Shown in pieces: positions 15,795 through 25,265 of a stretch of DNA of 64,000 nucleotides. The position numbers were made by a program, and so were the translations under genes. Source of the DNA: Asticcacaulis sp. UBA2476 (GTDB taxonomy: Bacteria > Pseudomonadota > Alphaproteobacteria > Caulobacterales > Caulobacteraceae); contig DDPE01000049.1 of NCBI GenBank assembly GCA_002342035.1, forward strand, positions 16,547-80,546, given 5' to 3'. The first letter of the stretch is position 1. Each line of letters starts with the position of its first letter. The notes under the pieces are model-generated. The model made no database searches, was not told where the DNA came from, and saw only the letters and a list, made by a program, of their open reading frames with translations.

Positions 15795-16811
15795 ATGACG
15801 CTTACGCCTGCCGCCCACGGCATCCTGCCCCTGCAAACCCTGTCGGAACTGGTGGATCAGGGTGTTGTCCTGAGCGCCTCAGCCCTTGATGCCGATCAGA
15901 TTCAGCCCGCCAGCATCGACCTGCGTCTGGGGGGGCGCGCCTGGCGGGTGCGGGCGTCCTACCTGCCGCGGAAGCGCACGGTCATGGAGCGCCTCAGCGA
16001 TGTCGTCATGCATGAGATGGACCTGTCTAAGGGGGCGGTGTTTGAAGCCGGTTGCGTTTACATCGCCGAGCTTCAGGAAAGCCTGAACCTGCCGCAGGGC
16101 CTAAGCGCGCGCGCCAATCCGAAATCCTCGACCGGCCGTTGTGATGTGTTTGTGCGCCTGCTGTCGGACTATTCCGATGCCTTTGATGACGTGCGCGAAG
16201 GCTATAGCGGGCCGATCTATGTCGAAATCGCGCCGCAAACTTTCTCCGTTTTGGCCCGCACCGGCACGCGCCTGAACCAGCTTCGGGTCAAGCGCGGGAC
16301 GGTGCCCAAGCTTTATACCTCCGACTGTGGTGTCGATCTGACCGGAGACCTCGTTGGCTACCGCGCCCGCAGGCATGCCGGGGTGATCGACCTTGATAAT
16401 GTCGATGGTCATGATCCGCGCGATTTCTGGGAGCCATTGTACCAGAACAAGGGCCAGCTTCTGCTCGATCCGGGTGAGTTCTACATATTGGCGTCTAAAA
16501 CCGCCGTCGTGATCCCGGTCATGGAAGCCGCCGAAATGCTGCCGATCGACCCCAGTGTCGGAGAATTCCGCGTCCACTATGCTGGTTTCTTCGATCCGGG
16601 CTTTGGCACCGAAGAAGCGCAGGCTGCCGGTTCGCGCGGGGTGCTGGAGGTGCGCTGTCACGAAACGCCGTTCCTGCTGGAAGATGAGCAAACCGTGGCG
16701 CGGCTGGTCTATGAGCCGCTGATCGCGCGTCCGGCAGAACTGTACGGCCAGCGTGGGTCCCACTATCAGGGGCAGGGGCTCAAACTCTCCAAACACTTCA
16801 AACCCTGGTAA
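15795..16811 (+). CDS. dcd: 2'-deoxycytidine 5'-triphosphate deaminase
   Basis: A 338-residue protein of the long alphaproteobacterial dCTP deaminase type. QIQPASIDLRLG and the block RANPKSSTGRCDVFVRLLSD resemble the nucleotide-binding and catalytic motifs of the dCTP deaminase/dUTPase trimer fold. The second half repeats the fold (GELYI-like LLDPGEFYILASK; VHYAGFFDPGFG). It converts dCTP to dUTP for thymidylate synthesis. The ATG at 15795 follows a short promoter region. It is followed by a strong terminator, so probably a single-gene unit. Confidence 0.88.
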   Translation: MTLTPAAHGILPLQTLSELVDQGVVLSASALDADQIQPASIDLRLGGRAWRVRASYLPRKRTVMERLSDVVMHEMDLSKGAVFEAGCVYIAELQESLNLPQGLSARANPKSSTGRCDVFVRLLSDYSDAFDDVREGYSGPIYVEIAPQTFSVLARTGTRLNQLRVKRGTVPKLYTSDCGVDLTGDLVGYRARRHAGVIDLDNVDGHDPRDFWEPLYQNKGQLLLDPGEFYILASKTAVVIPVMEAAEMLPIDPSVGEFRVHYAGFFDPGFGTEEAQAAGSRGVLEVRCHETPFLLEDEQTVARLVYEPLIARPAELYGQRGSHYQGQGLKLSKHFKPW

Positions 16812-16846
16812 AAAGCTCTGCCTTTTGGCGCATTATGTCGTTATTA

Positions 16847-16880
16847 AAACGGGGCTGTATTCATATACAGCCCCGTTTTA
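16847..16880 (+). terminator. rho-independent terminator of dcd
   Basis: A perfect 15-bp stem (16847-16861 with 16866-16880), TCAT loop, A-tract before and T-tract after. It can work in both directions and also bounds the convergent gene ending at 16931. Confidence 0.92.
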
Positions 16881-16930
16881 ATGCCTAATACTGCATCCAA
16901 AATTCAGGCTTTTCCTCGAATTGGGGGCCT

Positions 16931-17431
16931 TTATTCTTCTGTGTCAGCGGCTGTTTTGCGGCGGGGTTTGCGGGGTGTGGCCGCGGCCGTGGGGCGCAGT
17001 TTCATGTCGTCGACAAAGGCCGTGACCACCTGCGCGAACATGCCTAGAAACGACGGAAAGCGCACGGCGATAAAGCTGGCCAGCAAGGTGACGACGGTCA
17101 CGATGATGGTAGATTGACCGGCGACCGCACCCATAATCTGAGATAGTAACGCGCCCGATGGATCAACGGCGGGGCGGGCTTGACTGCTCAAGGTGTTGGC
17201 TTTGGTGGGGCGATCAGGCGAAAAGGCCTTGATCAGCAGATGTATGATCACCGGCACCAGCATGATCAGCGCCAGAACAAACGAACTCCACGGCGTGCCG
17301 ATCCACAGCTTGAGCGCGTTATAAAGGCCGATGCTCAGCCAGGTCAGCCCGATCAGCAAACTGCCCGCCAAAAACACGATGTAGAGGATCGAGGATTTTA
17401 ATTCGCTGATTTTCTCGGAGAAATTAAACAC
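16931..17431 (-). CDS. three-helix membrane hypothetical protein
   Basis: A 166-residue inner-membrane protein with hydrophobic segments at about 16-38, 48-68 and 105-125, and a basic, Ala/Pro/Lys-rich C-terminal tail (RKPRRKTAAD). The middle linker is polar. The length and helix plan resemble small holin-like or DUF-type membrane proteins, but I recognise no specific family. It is downstream of the M23 peptidase gene on the same strand (about 95 bp apart) yet has its own upstream gap, so operon membership is uncertain. Confidence 0.65.
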   Translation of the reverse strand: MFNFSEKISELKSSILYIVFLAGSLLIGLTWLSIGLYNALKLWIGTPWSSFVLALIMLVPVIIHLLIKAFSPDRPTKANTLSSQARPAVDPSGALLSQIMGAVAGQSTIIVTVVTLLASFIAVRFPSFLGMFAQVVTAFVDDMKLRPTAAATPRKPRRKTAADTEE

Positions 17432-17525
17432 CGCGCAGCTCCCTTGGTTAATAGCCAGACATATGATGCCTTAGACTAAAACCAAAGGAACTAAAAATCC
17501 TATTACGTTAAAACGATTTCGCGGC

Positions 17526-18992
17526 TTAATTCATCCCGCGGGTCGACGACAGGGCCGGTTTAAGCGCGGCATAGGTTTTGGCGCGTTCATGGCTGACCAG
17601 AGTGACCGGCGCCGGGGCTGCGGCCACAGGCGCGGACTTGGCCGGGCTGTTCATGGCCAGAGCCTGCTTTTCGTCGCCGCGCTTAATGTCGGCCATGGCG
17701 ATCATGGTGTCGATTTCACGCTTGCGGGCCATGAAGGCCTGAAGTTCTTTGCCGCCCAGGATAGTGCCTTGCGGAACCTTGGCGTCCTTGGGGTTAATCG
17801 GGCGGTTCTTGTACCAGACTTCGAAGTGCAGGTGCGGGCCGGTTGAGCGGCCGGTTGAGCCGACATAACCGATGATCTGACCCTGCTTGACGCGCTGACC
17901 CGGTTGCACGGCGATGCGCGACATGTGGGCGTAGCCGGTTTGCCAGTCGCCGGTATGGCGCACACGCACCCAGCGGCCATAACCGCCCCACCACTTGGCG
18001 TCCTGAACCACACCGTCACCGGCGGCAACAATCGGCGTGCCGGAACCGGCAGCAAAGTCAACGCCGGTATGCATCTTCATAAAGCCCAGAACCGGGTGGC
18101 GGCGCACGCCAAACCCTGATGAGGTGCGCGCCCCGTCAACCGGCGTGGCCAGCAGGAAGCCGCGAATGTTCTTGCCCGTTTCATCGAAATACTGCGGCTC
18201 TTTTTCACCTGCGCGCTGAAAGCTGTAGAAGCGGTTGATGCCGCCCTTGGCTTCGATTTCCGCGTACAAAAGCTTGCCCGTCTCTACGGTGCGACCGCTT
18301 TCGGTCACCTTACGGTCGAAGATCAGCTTAAAGGTGTCGCCTGCCTTGATGTCGCGCTCGAAATCGAGCTTATGGGCGAACAGCTTCATGACATTGTTGG
18401 TGACCGCCGGTGTCGCCCCAAGCGCTGCGGCTGAGGTAAACAGCGAGCCGTCGATGGTGCCAATGGCCACGCGGCGTTCATCACGCACGTTTTCTTCCAG
18501 CACCCGCAAGCGCATGGCGCCGTCATGGCTGGTGGTCAGGGTCAATTGCTTGGCAGGGCCGGTGCGGGTCGTAAGACCCAAAAGCTGGGCAGGTTGGCCG
18601 GAGCCGAGGGCCGGTTTGGCAATCGCCGCCTGAATGGACATGCCCGCGCGGACATTGACGACATCAAAGGCTTGCGACAGCAGATTAACGGCGGCCTGAG
18701 CGTCAGCCGGTGCGACACCGGTGCGGGCAATAGCCTGAGAGAGGGTTTCGCCTGAGCGGACCAGAATGGAGACCTGCTCCGGCTGGTCAAAGCCGGGCCG
18801 TGCAGACGCCACCGCATAGGCTTCGGTTTCCAGCGCCATAACGGCGCCCGGATCAAGGGCCATACCCGGCAATATGCCCGGTGTCGGCTGAAAAACGCGC
18901 CAGATCAAGGTGCCCACCGTGAGGGCCGCCACGGTCGCAAAGACCATGGGCGTTAAGCGTACTGGCTGTCGGCGTGGATCGAGTTGAGCCAT
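17526..18992 (-). CDS. M23 (LytM) family envelope metallopeptidase
   Basis: A 488-residue protein with one N-terminal membrane anchor (about 15-33), a long periplasmic part including a LysM/OapA-like region (SILVRSGETLSQAIARTGV), and a C-terminal M23 domain. The zinc ligands are in HTGVDFAAGSGTPI and HLHFEVWYKNRPINP, with GYAHMSRI between. M23 enzymes cut peptidoglycan cross-bridges during growth and division; Caulobacter has several (DipM, Ldp). All catalytic residues are present. It is transcribed divergently from ydbH across a 614-bp gap. The C-terminal 80 residues after the domain are Ala/Lys-rich. Confidence 0.9.
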   Translation of the reverse strand: MAQLDPRRQPVRLTPMVFATVAALTVGTLIWRVFQPTPGILPGMALDPGAVMALETEAYAVASARPGFDQPEQVSILVRSGETLSQAIARTGVAPADAQAAVNLLSQAFDVVNVRAGMSIQAAIAKPALGSGQPAQLLGLTTRTGPAKQLTLTTSHDGAMRLRVLEENVRDERRVAIGTIDGSLFTSAAALGATPAVTNNVMKLFAHKLDFERDIKAGDTFKLIFDRKVTESGRTVETGKLLYAEIEAKGGINRFYSFQRAGEKEPQYFDETGKNIRGFLLATPVDGARTSSGFGVRRHPVLGFMKMHTGVDFAAGSGTPIVAAGDGVVQDAKWWGGYGRWVRVRHTGDWQTGYAHMSRIAVQPGQRVKQGQIIGYVGSTGRSTGPHLHFEVWYKNRPINPKDAKVPQGTILGGKELQAFMARKREIDTMIAMADIKRGDEKQALAMNSPAKSAPVAAAPAPVTLVSHERAKTYAALKPALSSTRGMN

Positions 18993-19606
18993 CAGTCCCC
19001 GTCAAACACTAAAAAAGACAAACGATACTAAAACTTACAGATGAACCCACAAGGGCCCGGTAGTCTTAAAGGTTATAGTCGTGCGGATATTACGGATCTG
19101 TCTCATTACAGACGCTCTTTATGAGCGAAAAAGCCTGAGTCGTGAAGCTTGAAAACTCAGCTACAATTTCCGTGCCATCCTGTTTACGCCGAAATAGGGC
19201 CAAAGTGAGGCCCGAAAACTTGGGTTAAGATCAAGCATACCGCAGTCGCGAAGGCAACAACGAAGGGCGCTTTTTAGCCGATTAAGATTAAGATCGCCCT
19301 TAAATTTTGTTAAAAAAGGGTATACGCATAGTGCAGGGGCTTTGGGCGCTGAGCACCGATCTGTTGATAAGTGATGCTTTAAGCATTTAAAATTTATAAC
19401 GAAACGGCAAAGAATTCGCCAATGGCGATCATTTCCTGCAAGGGTTTGGGTGAAATTCGCGCCTCTTGTGCGAAATGCGGTGATGTGTCCATAATTTTTA
19501 CCAATATATGTGCCATAATGACCTATGGATGATGATCAAATTATTTTTTGCGTCGTCTTCACATTTTTCGACCGCCATTGTTTCCCTTTTAGTTTGAGCT
19601 CGCCTC
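18993..19606. other. 614-bp divergent intergenic region
   Basis: No supported gene. It separates the M23 gene and ydbH and should hold both promoters. It is rich in TTAA/TTAAG motifs around 19280-19320, including TTAA-N6-TTAA near 19301, one base short of the CtrA consensus spacing. No RNA gene recognised. Confidence 0.4.
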
Positions 19607-22600
19607 TTGACGCCCACTGATCCGACCGCTGATCAAAACGATGAATTGATGTTCCCGGTGCGCACCTCGACGCTGGGTACGTTTTCGCGCGTGGTCAGCG
19701 GCGATGCCAAGGCCGGTGGCGGCGAAAAGGGCCGACCGGGAAAGAAAACCAAAAAGGGTGGCGGCAATGGTCGCCCGCCTAAATCCGGAGCCGGTAAGGC
19801 CGGACAAATCATCGGGCTTACCTTGTGCGGGGTCGCAGCGATCGGTGTGGCCGCCGTCGTGGCGCGCAAGGAAATCGCCCGCGAAATCGCGCAAGGGTGG
19901 CTGCGGTCGCAGCAGATAGATTCCGAGCTTAAGATAGGGCGTCTAGGGCTTGATCATGCCGAAGGCTCGATCCGGTTGGGCAAGGCGACATCGCCGGATG
20001 TGATCCTCAATGATTTCCGCATTGATTACGACCTGAACCTGTTTGCCGGTCAGGGTAAGCCGATGGCGCGCTTTAAGCGCATCCACCTGACCAAGCCGGA
20101 AATCGCTCTGGCGCTGACCTCTAAGGGGCTGAACTTTGGTTCGCTCGATCCGCTGATCCAGAGCATATTGTCGTCGCCGTCCAATAAGGGCGAGGCCCCC
20201 GGCGAGGTCCTGATTGAAAATGCGGTGGTGCGGCTTAAGACCGACTACGGCACCATCAACGCTACGGGCCGCGTCCAGATGCAGGCCGGACGGTTGCAGG
20301 CGCTTAATCTCAACATCCCCTCGACCCGTCTGAGCGGGCCGCTGGGGGAGGGCACTTTAAGCGACGGCTTTATCAAGGCCCGCTCGGTCGGTGACGGCCT
20401 TAAGGTCGAGGGCAAATTTGTCGCCGACGCCTGGGAGATGAAGCCGGATAAGGCGGGGGCCGTGACCCGCCTCAAAGGCGTGCGGCTTGAGCTGACCTCC
20501 AACCTGCCGTATCGCCAGTTAGAGCAGGCGGCCAACCTCAAGGCCTCACCGCTGGCGGAGTTTTCAGGCCCGTTAGAAACGCACATGAAGGTGGCGGCGG
20601 ATGAGCTGAACACCGGTGACACTGCCTTAAAAGGCGTAACCGCCGATGCCTCCATTCTGGCGGCTTTGAGTTTTGAGCGCGATGAAACCCGCCTTGAGGG
20701 CCAGTCGCGCTTTCAGGGGCGGGCGCAGTCAGTCAGCCAGGGGGCAATGTTCGGGCGCGATGTCTATCTGGATGCCTCAAGTCTAAATCTCAGTTTCGCC
20801 CATTCGTCCAAAACCCCCACGGCTGAGAACCCTGATCAGGGTGGTGCCCATGTCTGGATCGACGGGCCGTTGCAGGCGCGCATCGGCCTTTACCGTCAGG
20901 ACGGGATTGAAGTCAGTAACGCCCGCGCCGACCTTGAAAAAGTGGCCCTGCATATGGCGGGGACCGAATCTGACATCAGCTTTAAGGGTACAGCCTATGC
21001 CGGACGCATGGCGGCGGCTGACCTGTCACTCGACCGGGTCAATATGACGGTGAGCGGCAATGCCAAGGCTGAAACCGGACTTAATGGCGCGGCTGAAAAT
21101 GACGCGTCGGCCTGGACCGCCGCGATCAAGACCAGCCTCAACAGCCGTCACGGCAGCTACAAAGGGCTGGATGAGATGGCGCAGGTGCGCCGCAAAGATC
21201 TTCAGGCCGTGGTCTATCCTGAGCCGGTCAACACCGATACCCCGCCGGTGCCGGTGGCCCCGATTAAGGCCGATGCCGTTCTGGCGCTACAGGCCGCAGC
21301 ACAGGCCTTTAGCCTTGAGGCCAATGATATCACTATCAAGCTGGACGGGGCCGCGGGTAAGCCGGCGGCCTTTGATGTCCGCACCAAAACGCCGATTACC
21401 GTGACCCCGGCGTCGGGCGGTAAACTGACCCTGACGCCTGACCGGACCCGGCCTTTGATCGCCAGCACGGACCGCGCGGCCTTTGCCGTAAAGCTTGAGG
21501 GTGAAGACCTGCCCGAAGTGAATGCCTTCCTCAGCGATATGGGCTTTGGGGCCAGTGGCGAGCTGAGCGGCAAACTGGCGGCGGATGCCAAATTCAACTT
21601 CGCCCCGGTGACGGCGGCGCAAACCAAAGCCAGTGGCCGGTTCACCGTGGCGGGCGGGCGCACCCATTTTGTGCTGGATGACTGCATGCCGTTTAGCGCG
21701 GCGCGCGCGGACATCGGCGGGCGGCTGGAAGGGCTGACGGCGAATATTTGTGCCACCGAAGCGCCGATCCTCACGATGGAAAACGGCCAGTGGCAGTCGG
21801 CCGGGGCCTTTGATGATCTTAAATTGAACGCGCCGGATTATGAAGCGCGCGTGAGCAATGCCAAGGGCCGGTTCAACGCCTTTTCGACCAAATCGGGCGC
21901 GGCCAATGGTGCCGGGTTCCGCATAACCGTCGCTGCGGCTGAGGCCCATGATACGGCGGCCAAGACCCGCTTTAATCCGGTGACGCTGGCCGGTAAGCTG
22001 GATCAGGACGCCACCCGCATGACCGGACGGCTGGGGGTAAAGCCGCTTAATCCGGTGGTGCGCGAACGCGCCCCCGGTGATCTGGCGCGCATCGACATCG
22101 TGCAGGATGCCCGCAGCGATGATGGCTATGCCCTGATCAGCACCGGCGACATGGTGTTTGCGCCAGAGGGCCTGCAACCGATTGACCTGACCCCGCAGGT
22201 GGCGACGGTCGCTACCAAGAATGTCACGGGCTCGGCCACCTTTGATGGCCGGTTTGATTGGTCGCGCACGGGTACGCCGACCAGTCAGGGCCGTCTGCGC
22301 CTGAACGATATCGATTTTGAAGGGCCACTGGGCAAGGCGCAGGATTTGCGCGGCGACGTCGAATTCACCAGCCTGTCGCCCCTGATGACGCCGCCGGGTC
22401 AGATCATCAGTGTGGCCTCACTGACGACCGCCGTGCCGCTGACCGACATCAATACCTCAGTGCAGTTCCTGGGCGATCACCTGTCGCTTGCGGCAGCCAC
22501 CGCCATGTCGCCGGGCGGGCAGTTTGGCCTTGAGCCTATGGATGTGCCGCTGGCGGAAAATGTGCCTATCAAGGGTGCGCTGACCTTCAGCGAGCTTGAT

Positions 22601-23149
22601 TTCGGTAAGATCATTGCCGCCACCGATCTGGGCCGCGACATGAAATTTGAAGGCACGGTCACGGGCCGCATGCCGTTTGAAATCAATGGCAACCGCGTCC
22701 ACTTTGCGCAAGGCGAACTGAAAGGCGACGGGCCGGGCCGCCTGTCGATACAGCGCGCCGCGTTGCAGGGCGTGGCCTCATCGGGTGGCGTGACGACCGA
22801 CGCGCCGCAGGAAGTGGCCCCTTCGCCTGCCGATGCCTCAAAAGTGGTCGAAGGCATGGCCTATCAGGCGCTGGAAAACATGGCCTACAGCGATATGTCG
22901 GCCACGATCAACAGCCTTGAGAACGGTCGTCTGGGCTTCAACTTCAAGATCAAGGGCCGCTATGACCCGCCCAAAAAACAGGAAGCGCGCGTAAGCTACG
23001 TCGATGTGCTGCGGGGACGTTTGTTTGATAAGCCGATAAACCTGCCGTCCGATACCGGCGTTGATCTTAATCTCGATATGACGCTCAATCTCGATCAGGT
23101 GCTGGATGACCTGATGGCGTTTGAGGCGCAAAAAGCGGGATTGAAGTAA
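19607..23149 (+). CDS. ydbH: YdbH-type AsmA-like phospholipid transport protein
   Basis: About 1180 residues. A basic, Gly/Lys-rich cytoplasmic tail (to about 62), one membrane segment (about 66-86), then a very long periplasmic region of repeating beta-strand pattern. The C-terminal signature (DMSATINSLENGRLGFNFKIKGRYDP, LFDKPINLPSDTGVDLNLDMTLNLDQVLDDL) is that of the YdbH family. In E. coli YdbH, TamB and YhdP form bridges moving phospholipids to the outer membrane, and YnbE pairs with YdbH. The next two genes are the YnbE- and YdbL-type partners, so the operon assigns the function well. The start is uncertain: TTG 19607 (weak site) or ATG 19649; an in-frame stop at 19595 excludes anything longer. 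Confidence 0.88.
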   Translation: MTPTDPTADQNDELMFPVRTSTLGTFSRVVSGDAKAGGGEKGRPGKKTKKGGGNGRPPKSGAGKAGQIIGLTLCGVAAIGVAAVVARKEIAREIAQGWLRSQQIDSELKIGRLGLDHAEGSIRLGKATSPDVILNDFRIDYDLNLFAGQGKPMARFKRIHLTKPEIALALTSKGLNFGSLDPLIQSILSSPSNKGEAPGEVLIENAVVRLKTDYGTINATGRVQMQAGRLQALNLNIPSTRLSGPLGEGTLSDGFIKARSVGDGLKVEGKFVADAWEMKPDKAGAVTRLKGVRLELTSNLPYRQLEQAANLKASPLAEFSGPLETHMKVAADELNTGDTALKGVTADASILAALSFERDETRLEGQSRFQGRAQSVSQGAMFGRDVYLDASSLNLSFAHSSKTPTAENPDQGGAHVWIDGPLQARIGLYRQDGIEVSNARADLEKVALHMAGTESDISFKGTAYAGRMAAADLSLDRVNMTVSGNAKAETGLNGAAENDASAWTAAIKTSLNSRHGSYKGLDEMAQVRRKDLQAVVYPEPVNTDTPPVPVAPIKADAVLALQAAAQAFSLEANDITIKLDGAAGKPAAFDVRTKTPITVTPASGGKLTLTPDRTRPLIASTDRAAFAVKLEGEDLPEVNAFLSDMGFGASGELSGKLAADAKFNFAPVTAAQTKASGRFTVAGGRTHFVLDDCMPFSAARADIGGRLEGLTANICATEAPILTMENGQWQSAGAFDDLKLNAPDYEARVSNAKGRFNAFSTKSGAANGAGFRITVAAAEAHDTAAKTRFNPVTLAGKLDQDATRMTGRLGVKPLNPVVRERAPGDLARIDIVQDARSDDGYALISTGDMVFAPEGLQPIDLTPQVATVATKNVTGSATFDGRFDWSRTGTPTSQGRLRLNDIDFEGPLGKAQDLRGDVEFTSLSPLMTPPGQIISVASLTTAVPLTDINTSVQFLGDHLSLAAATAMSPGGQFGLEPMDVPLAENVPIKGALTFSELDFGKIIAATDLGRDMKFEGTVTGRMPFEINGNRVHFAQGELKGDGPGRLSIQRAALQGVASSGGVTTDAPQEVAPSPADASKVVEGMAYQALENMAYSDMSATINSLENGRLGFNFKIKGRYDPPKKQEARVSYVDVLRGRLFDKPINLPSDTGVDLNLDMTLNLDQVLDDLMAFEAQKAGLK

Positions 23150-23254
23150 GGCCCGTCCGCTTCTTGAGCACTTTTTGTTCAGCTTGGGTTCAGACTGCAA
23201 ATCATATAAGACATTCATGATAAGGCCGAGAGCCTTTGAAACGGAGTATTCGTC

Positions 23255-23443
23255 ATGACCCACAAAGGCCTTAAGCCTCTCGCATTACTGGTGCTGACCG
23301 CACCGGTGTTTGCCGCCTGCGTCCCGACCGTTCGGGTCGAGGTCGCCCCGATCTCGATCTATGCCAAGCTTGACCACGATGTCCGCATCAGCCTTGACGA
23401 AGACGCCAAGGCTCTGGTGCAGCAAAATCCTAACCTCTTCTAA
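23255..23443 (+). CDS. ynbE: YnbE-type small outer-membrane lipoprotein
   Basis: A 62-residue lipoprotein. Signal MTHKGLKPLALLVLTAPVFA followed by AACVPTV, a lipobox with Cys21 as acylation site; the mature part VRVEVAPISIYAKLDHDVRISLD is the YnbE pattern. In E. coli YnbE multimers extend the YdbH beta-groove to the outer membrane. GGAG is 8 bases before the ATG. It lies between ydbH and ydbL. Confidence 0.88.
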   Translation: MTHKGLKPLALLVLTAPVFAACVPTVRVEVAPISIYAKLDHDVRISLDEDAKALVQQNPNLF

Positions 23444-23471
23444 TTCCGCGCCCTTCAAAGTGAGACCTATC

Positions 23472-23858
23472 ATGAAAAAAACAGTGTTTTCCGTTACGGC
23501 GGCCATGATGGCTGCCACAGGTATGATGGCCGCGGGTGTGGCGATCAATATGGCGTCACCTGCGCCGGTATTCGCTCAGGCCGCGGCTAAGGCCACCGTC
23601 GATGCCGCCAAGGCTGCCGGGGTTGTGGGTGAACAGTCCGACGGCTATCTGGGGTTTGTTAAATCCGGCGATGCCGCCACCAAGGCTGCCGTTCAGGAAA
23701 TCAATGACGGACGCGCCAAGGTCTATGCCGAAGCCGCTGCCAAGAACAATGTGCCGGTAGCCGCAGCCGGTGCGGCTACCTTCTCCAGCGTCATTATGCC
23801 GAAACTCAAGGCCGGTGAGTATTACAAAGACGCTTCTGGCGCCTGGAAGCAGAAGTAA
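23472..23858 (+). CDS. ydbL: YdbL-type periplasmic protein (DUF1318)
   Basis: A 128-residue secreted protein: signal peptide to about residue 36 (cleavage after FAQ), then an Ala-rich helical domain containing GVVGEQSDGYLGFVK and AAVQEINDGRAKVYAEAAAKN, the DUF1318/YdbL signature, and YYKDASGAWKQK at the end. In E. coli YdbL controls YnbE multimer formation on YdbH. It is the last gene of the operon, followed by a strong terminator. Confidence 0.9.
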   Translation: MKKTVFSVTAAMMAATGMMAAGVAINMASPAPVFAQAAAKATVDAAKAAGVVGEQSDGYLGFVKSGDAATKAAVQEINDGRAKVYAEAAAKNNVPVAAAGAATFSSVIMPKLKAGEYYKDASGAWKQK

Positions 23859-23879
23859 TTTTTGCTGAGAAATCCGATG

Positions 23880-23915
23880 AAAAAACCCTGAAGCCAGACG
23901 GCTTCAGGGTTTTTT
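23880..23915 (+). terminator. terminator of the ydbH-ynbE-ydbL operon
   Basis: A perfect 16-bp stem (23880-23895 with 23900-23915), loop AGAC, ending in six T. Confidence 0.95.
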
Positions 23916-23966
23916 CATGGCTTTGCGGTACAACGGGCCTTGAATTGACATCCAAGGTAGAATGCC

Positions 23967-25067
23967 GTGTCCGATTATCTCAAGCCCCTGACCAGTCTGC
24001 GTTTTTTTGCCGCCGTCTGGGTTATCCTGTTCAGCTACTGGCCGCTGCTGCAAGGGGCCGCGCCGCTGTGGATCATTGCGCGCGGCTATCTGGGGGTCGA
24101 TCTGTTCTTCATCCTGTCGGGCTTTATCCTGTGCCATGTTTATCTGGAAAGCTTTGGGGCCGGTAAGTTCCGGTACGGGCAATTCATCGTCAACCGGCTG
24201 GCGCGCATCTACCCGCTGCACATCGCGACCCTGTTGTTTACGCTGGCGCTGGTGATGGCAGCGGCGGTCAAGGGGCTGACGCTCGACAGCCATGTGGCGT
24301 CGTGGGCATCGCTGCCGGCGCAGATTTTCATGGTCCATGCCTGGGGGCTGGCCCCCGAAGCGTCATGGAATCACCCGTCATGGTCGATATCGGCGGAATG
24401 GTTTGCTTACCTTTTGTTTCCGGTGTTTGCCAGTGTGACCTGGGGCTTAAGATCAAGGCCGGTCGTCGCGGTGGCATTGGCGGCGGCGTTTCTGACTATT
24501 CTCTACTGGGCGTTTGAAGCCCTGGCTGGCTTTGCACTGACCCGTGCGACCTTTATGTGGGGGGCGATGCGCATCGTGCCGTGCTTTGCGCTGGGCTGTG
24601 CCGTGTATCTGGCGTGGCGGGCCGGGGCGGTGGCATCCAAGACCATAGCCCTTGGCGGAGTTGCGGTATCTCTGGCGGTGATTTTGGGCGTGACCGCGTT
24701 GATGACCTCGGATGCGCTGGTGGTGTTGGCGCTGGGCGGGCTGATCCTGTCGGTCGGCGGGCTGGCCACGGCGGACGGTAAAGGGATTATGTCTAACCGT
24801 GTTCTGGTCTATCTCGGCAATGTCAGCTTTGCCATGTATATGGTCTATGTGCCGTGGAAGTGGGTGTTTACCAAGGCCGCGGGCATGATTTTGGGCCGCG
24901 AAGAGTCATTGCCGCTGATGTGGTGGCTGGGCGGACTTGTGGCCATTATCCCCATCGCCATGCTGGCCCACCATGTGGTCGAAAACCCGATGCGCAACGT
25001 CGTGCGCCACATCGGTGACGGGGTGCGTTATCGCCTCAACTATCGACTGCAAGGCACGTCGAAGTAA
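23967..25067 (+). CDS. acyltransferase 3 family membrane protein
   Basis: A 366-residue inner-membrane protein with about ten helices, of the OafA/NodX acyltransferase-3 family, which O-acylates envelope or extracellular sugars. Family motifs: TSLRFFAAVWVILF in helix 1, LGVDLFFILSGFIL, NRLARIYPLHI (Arg pair) and WSISAEWFAYLLFP. The histidine normally found at the end of helix 1 (LFH) is Ser23 here (LFSYW), a loss of a residue usually needed for activity. GTG start at 23967 with AAGGTAG upstream; the ATG at 23962 is out of frame. Probably a single-gene unit after the ydbL terminator. Confidence 0.85.
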   Translation: MSDYLKPLTSLRFFAAVWVILFSYWPLLQGAAPLWIIARGYLGVDLFFILSGFILCHVYLESFGAGKFRYGQFIVNRLARIYPLHIATLLFTLALVMAAAVKGLTLDSHVASWASLPAQIFMVHAWGLAPEASWNHPSWSISAEWFAYLLFPVFASVTWGLRSRPVVAVALAAAFLTILYWAFEALAGFALTRATFMWGAMRIVPCFALGCAVYLAWRAGAVASKTIALGGVAVSLAVILGVTALMTSDALVVLALGGLILSVGGLATADGKGIMSNRVLVYLGNVSFAMYMVYVPWKWVFTKAAGMILGREESLPLMWWLGGLVAIIPIAMLAHHVVENPMRNVVRHIGDGVRYRLNYRLQGTSK

Positions 25068-25265
25068 GCTTTACGGCTTAGAGCGGTGTCCGGTTAAGGG
25101 TTTATTCATAAAAATTAACCTTTTCCCCATTTGATAGTCATAAAGTATTTGTAAAATATTTTATGTGATGTATCAAAGACACAGAGTGTTAAAGCGCATC
25201 CCAAAAAGTGTAGTGCGGTTTTTGGATCAGATGCGCGACTGGATTAACTACCGTGGAGTGAGGCG

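Noticed and set aside
21287..22177. 296-residue frame opposite ydbH
   Set aside because: Arg/Gly-rich antisense shadow with no start signal; ydbH is clearly the coding strand.
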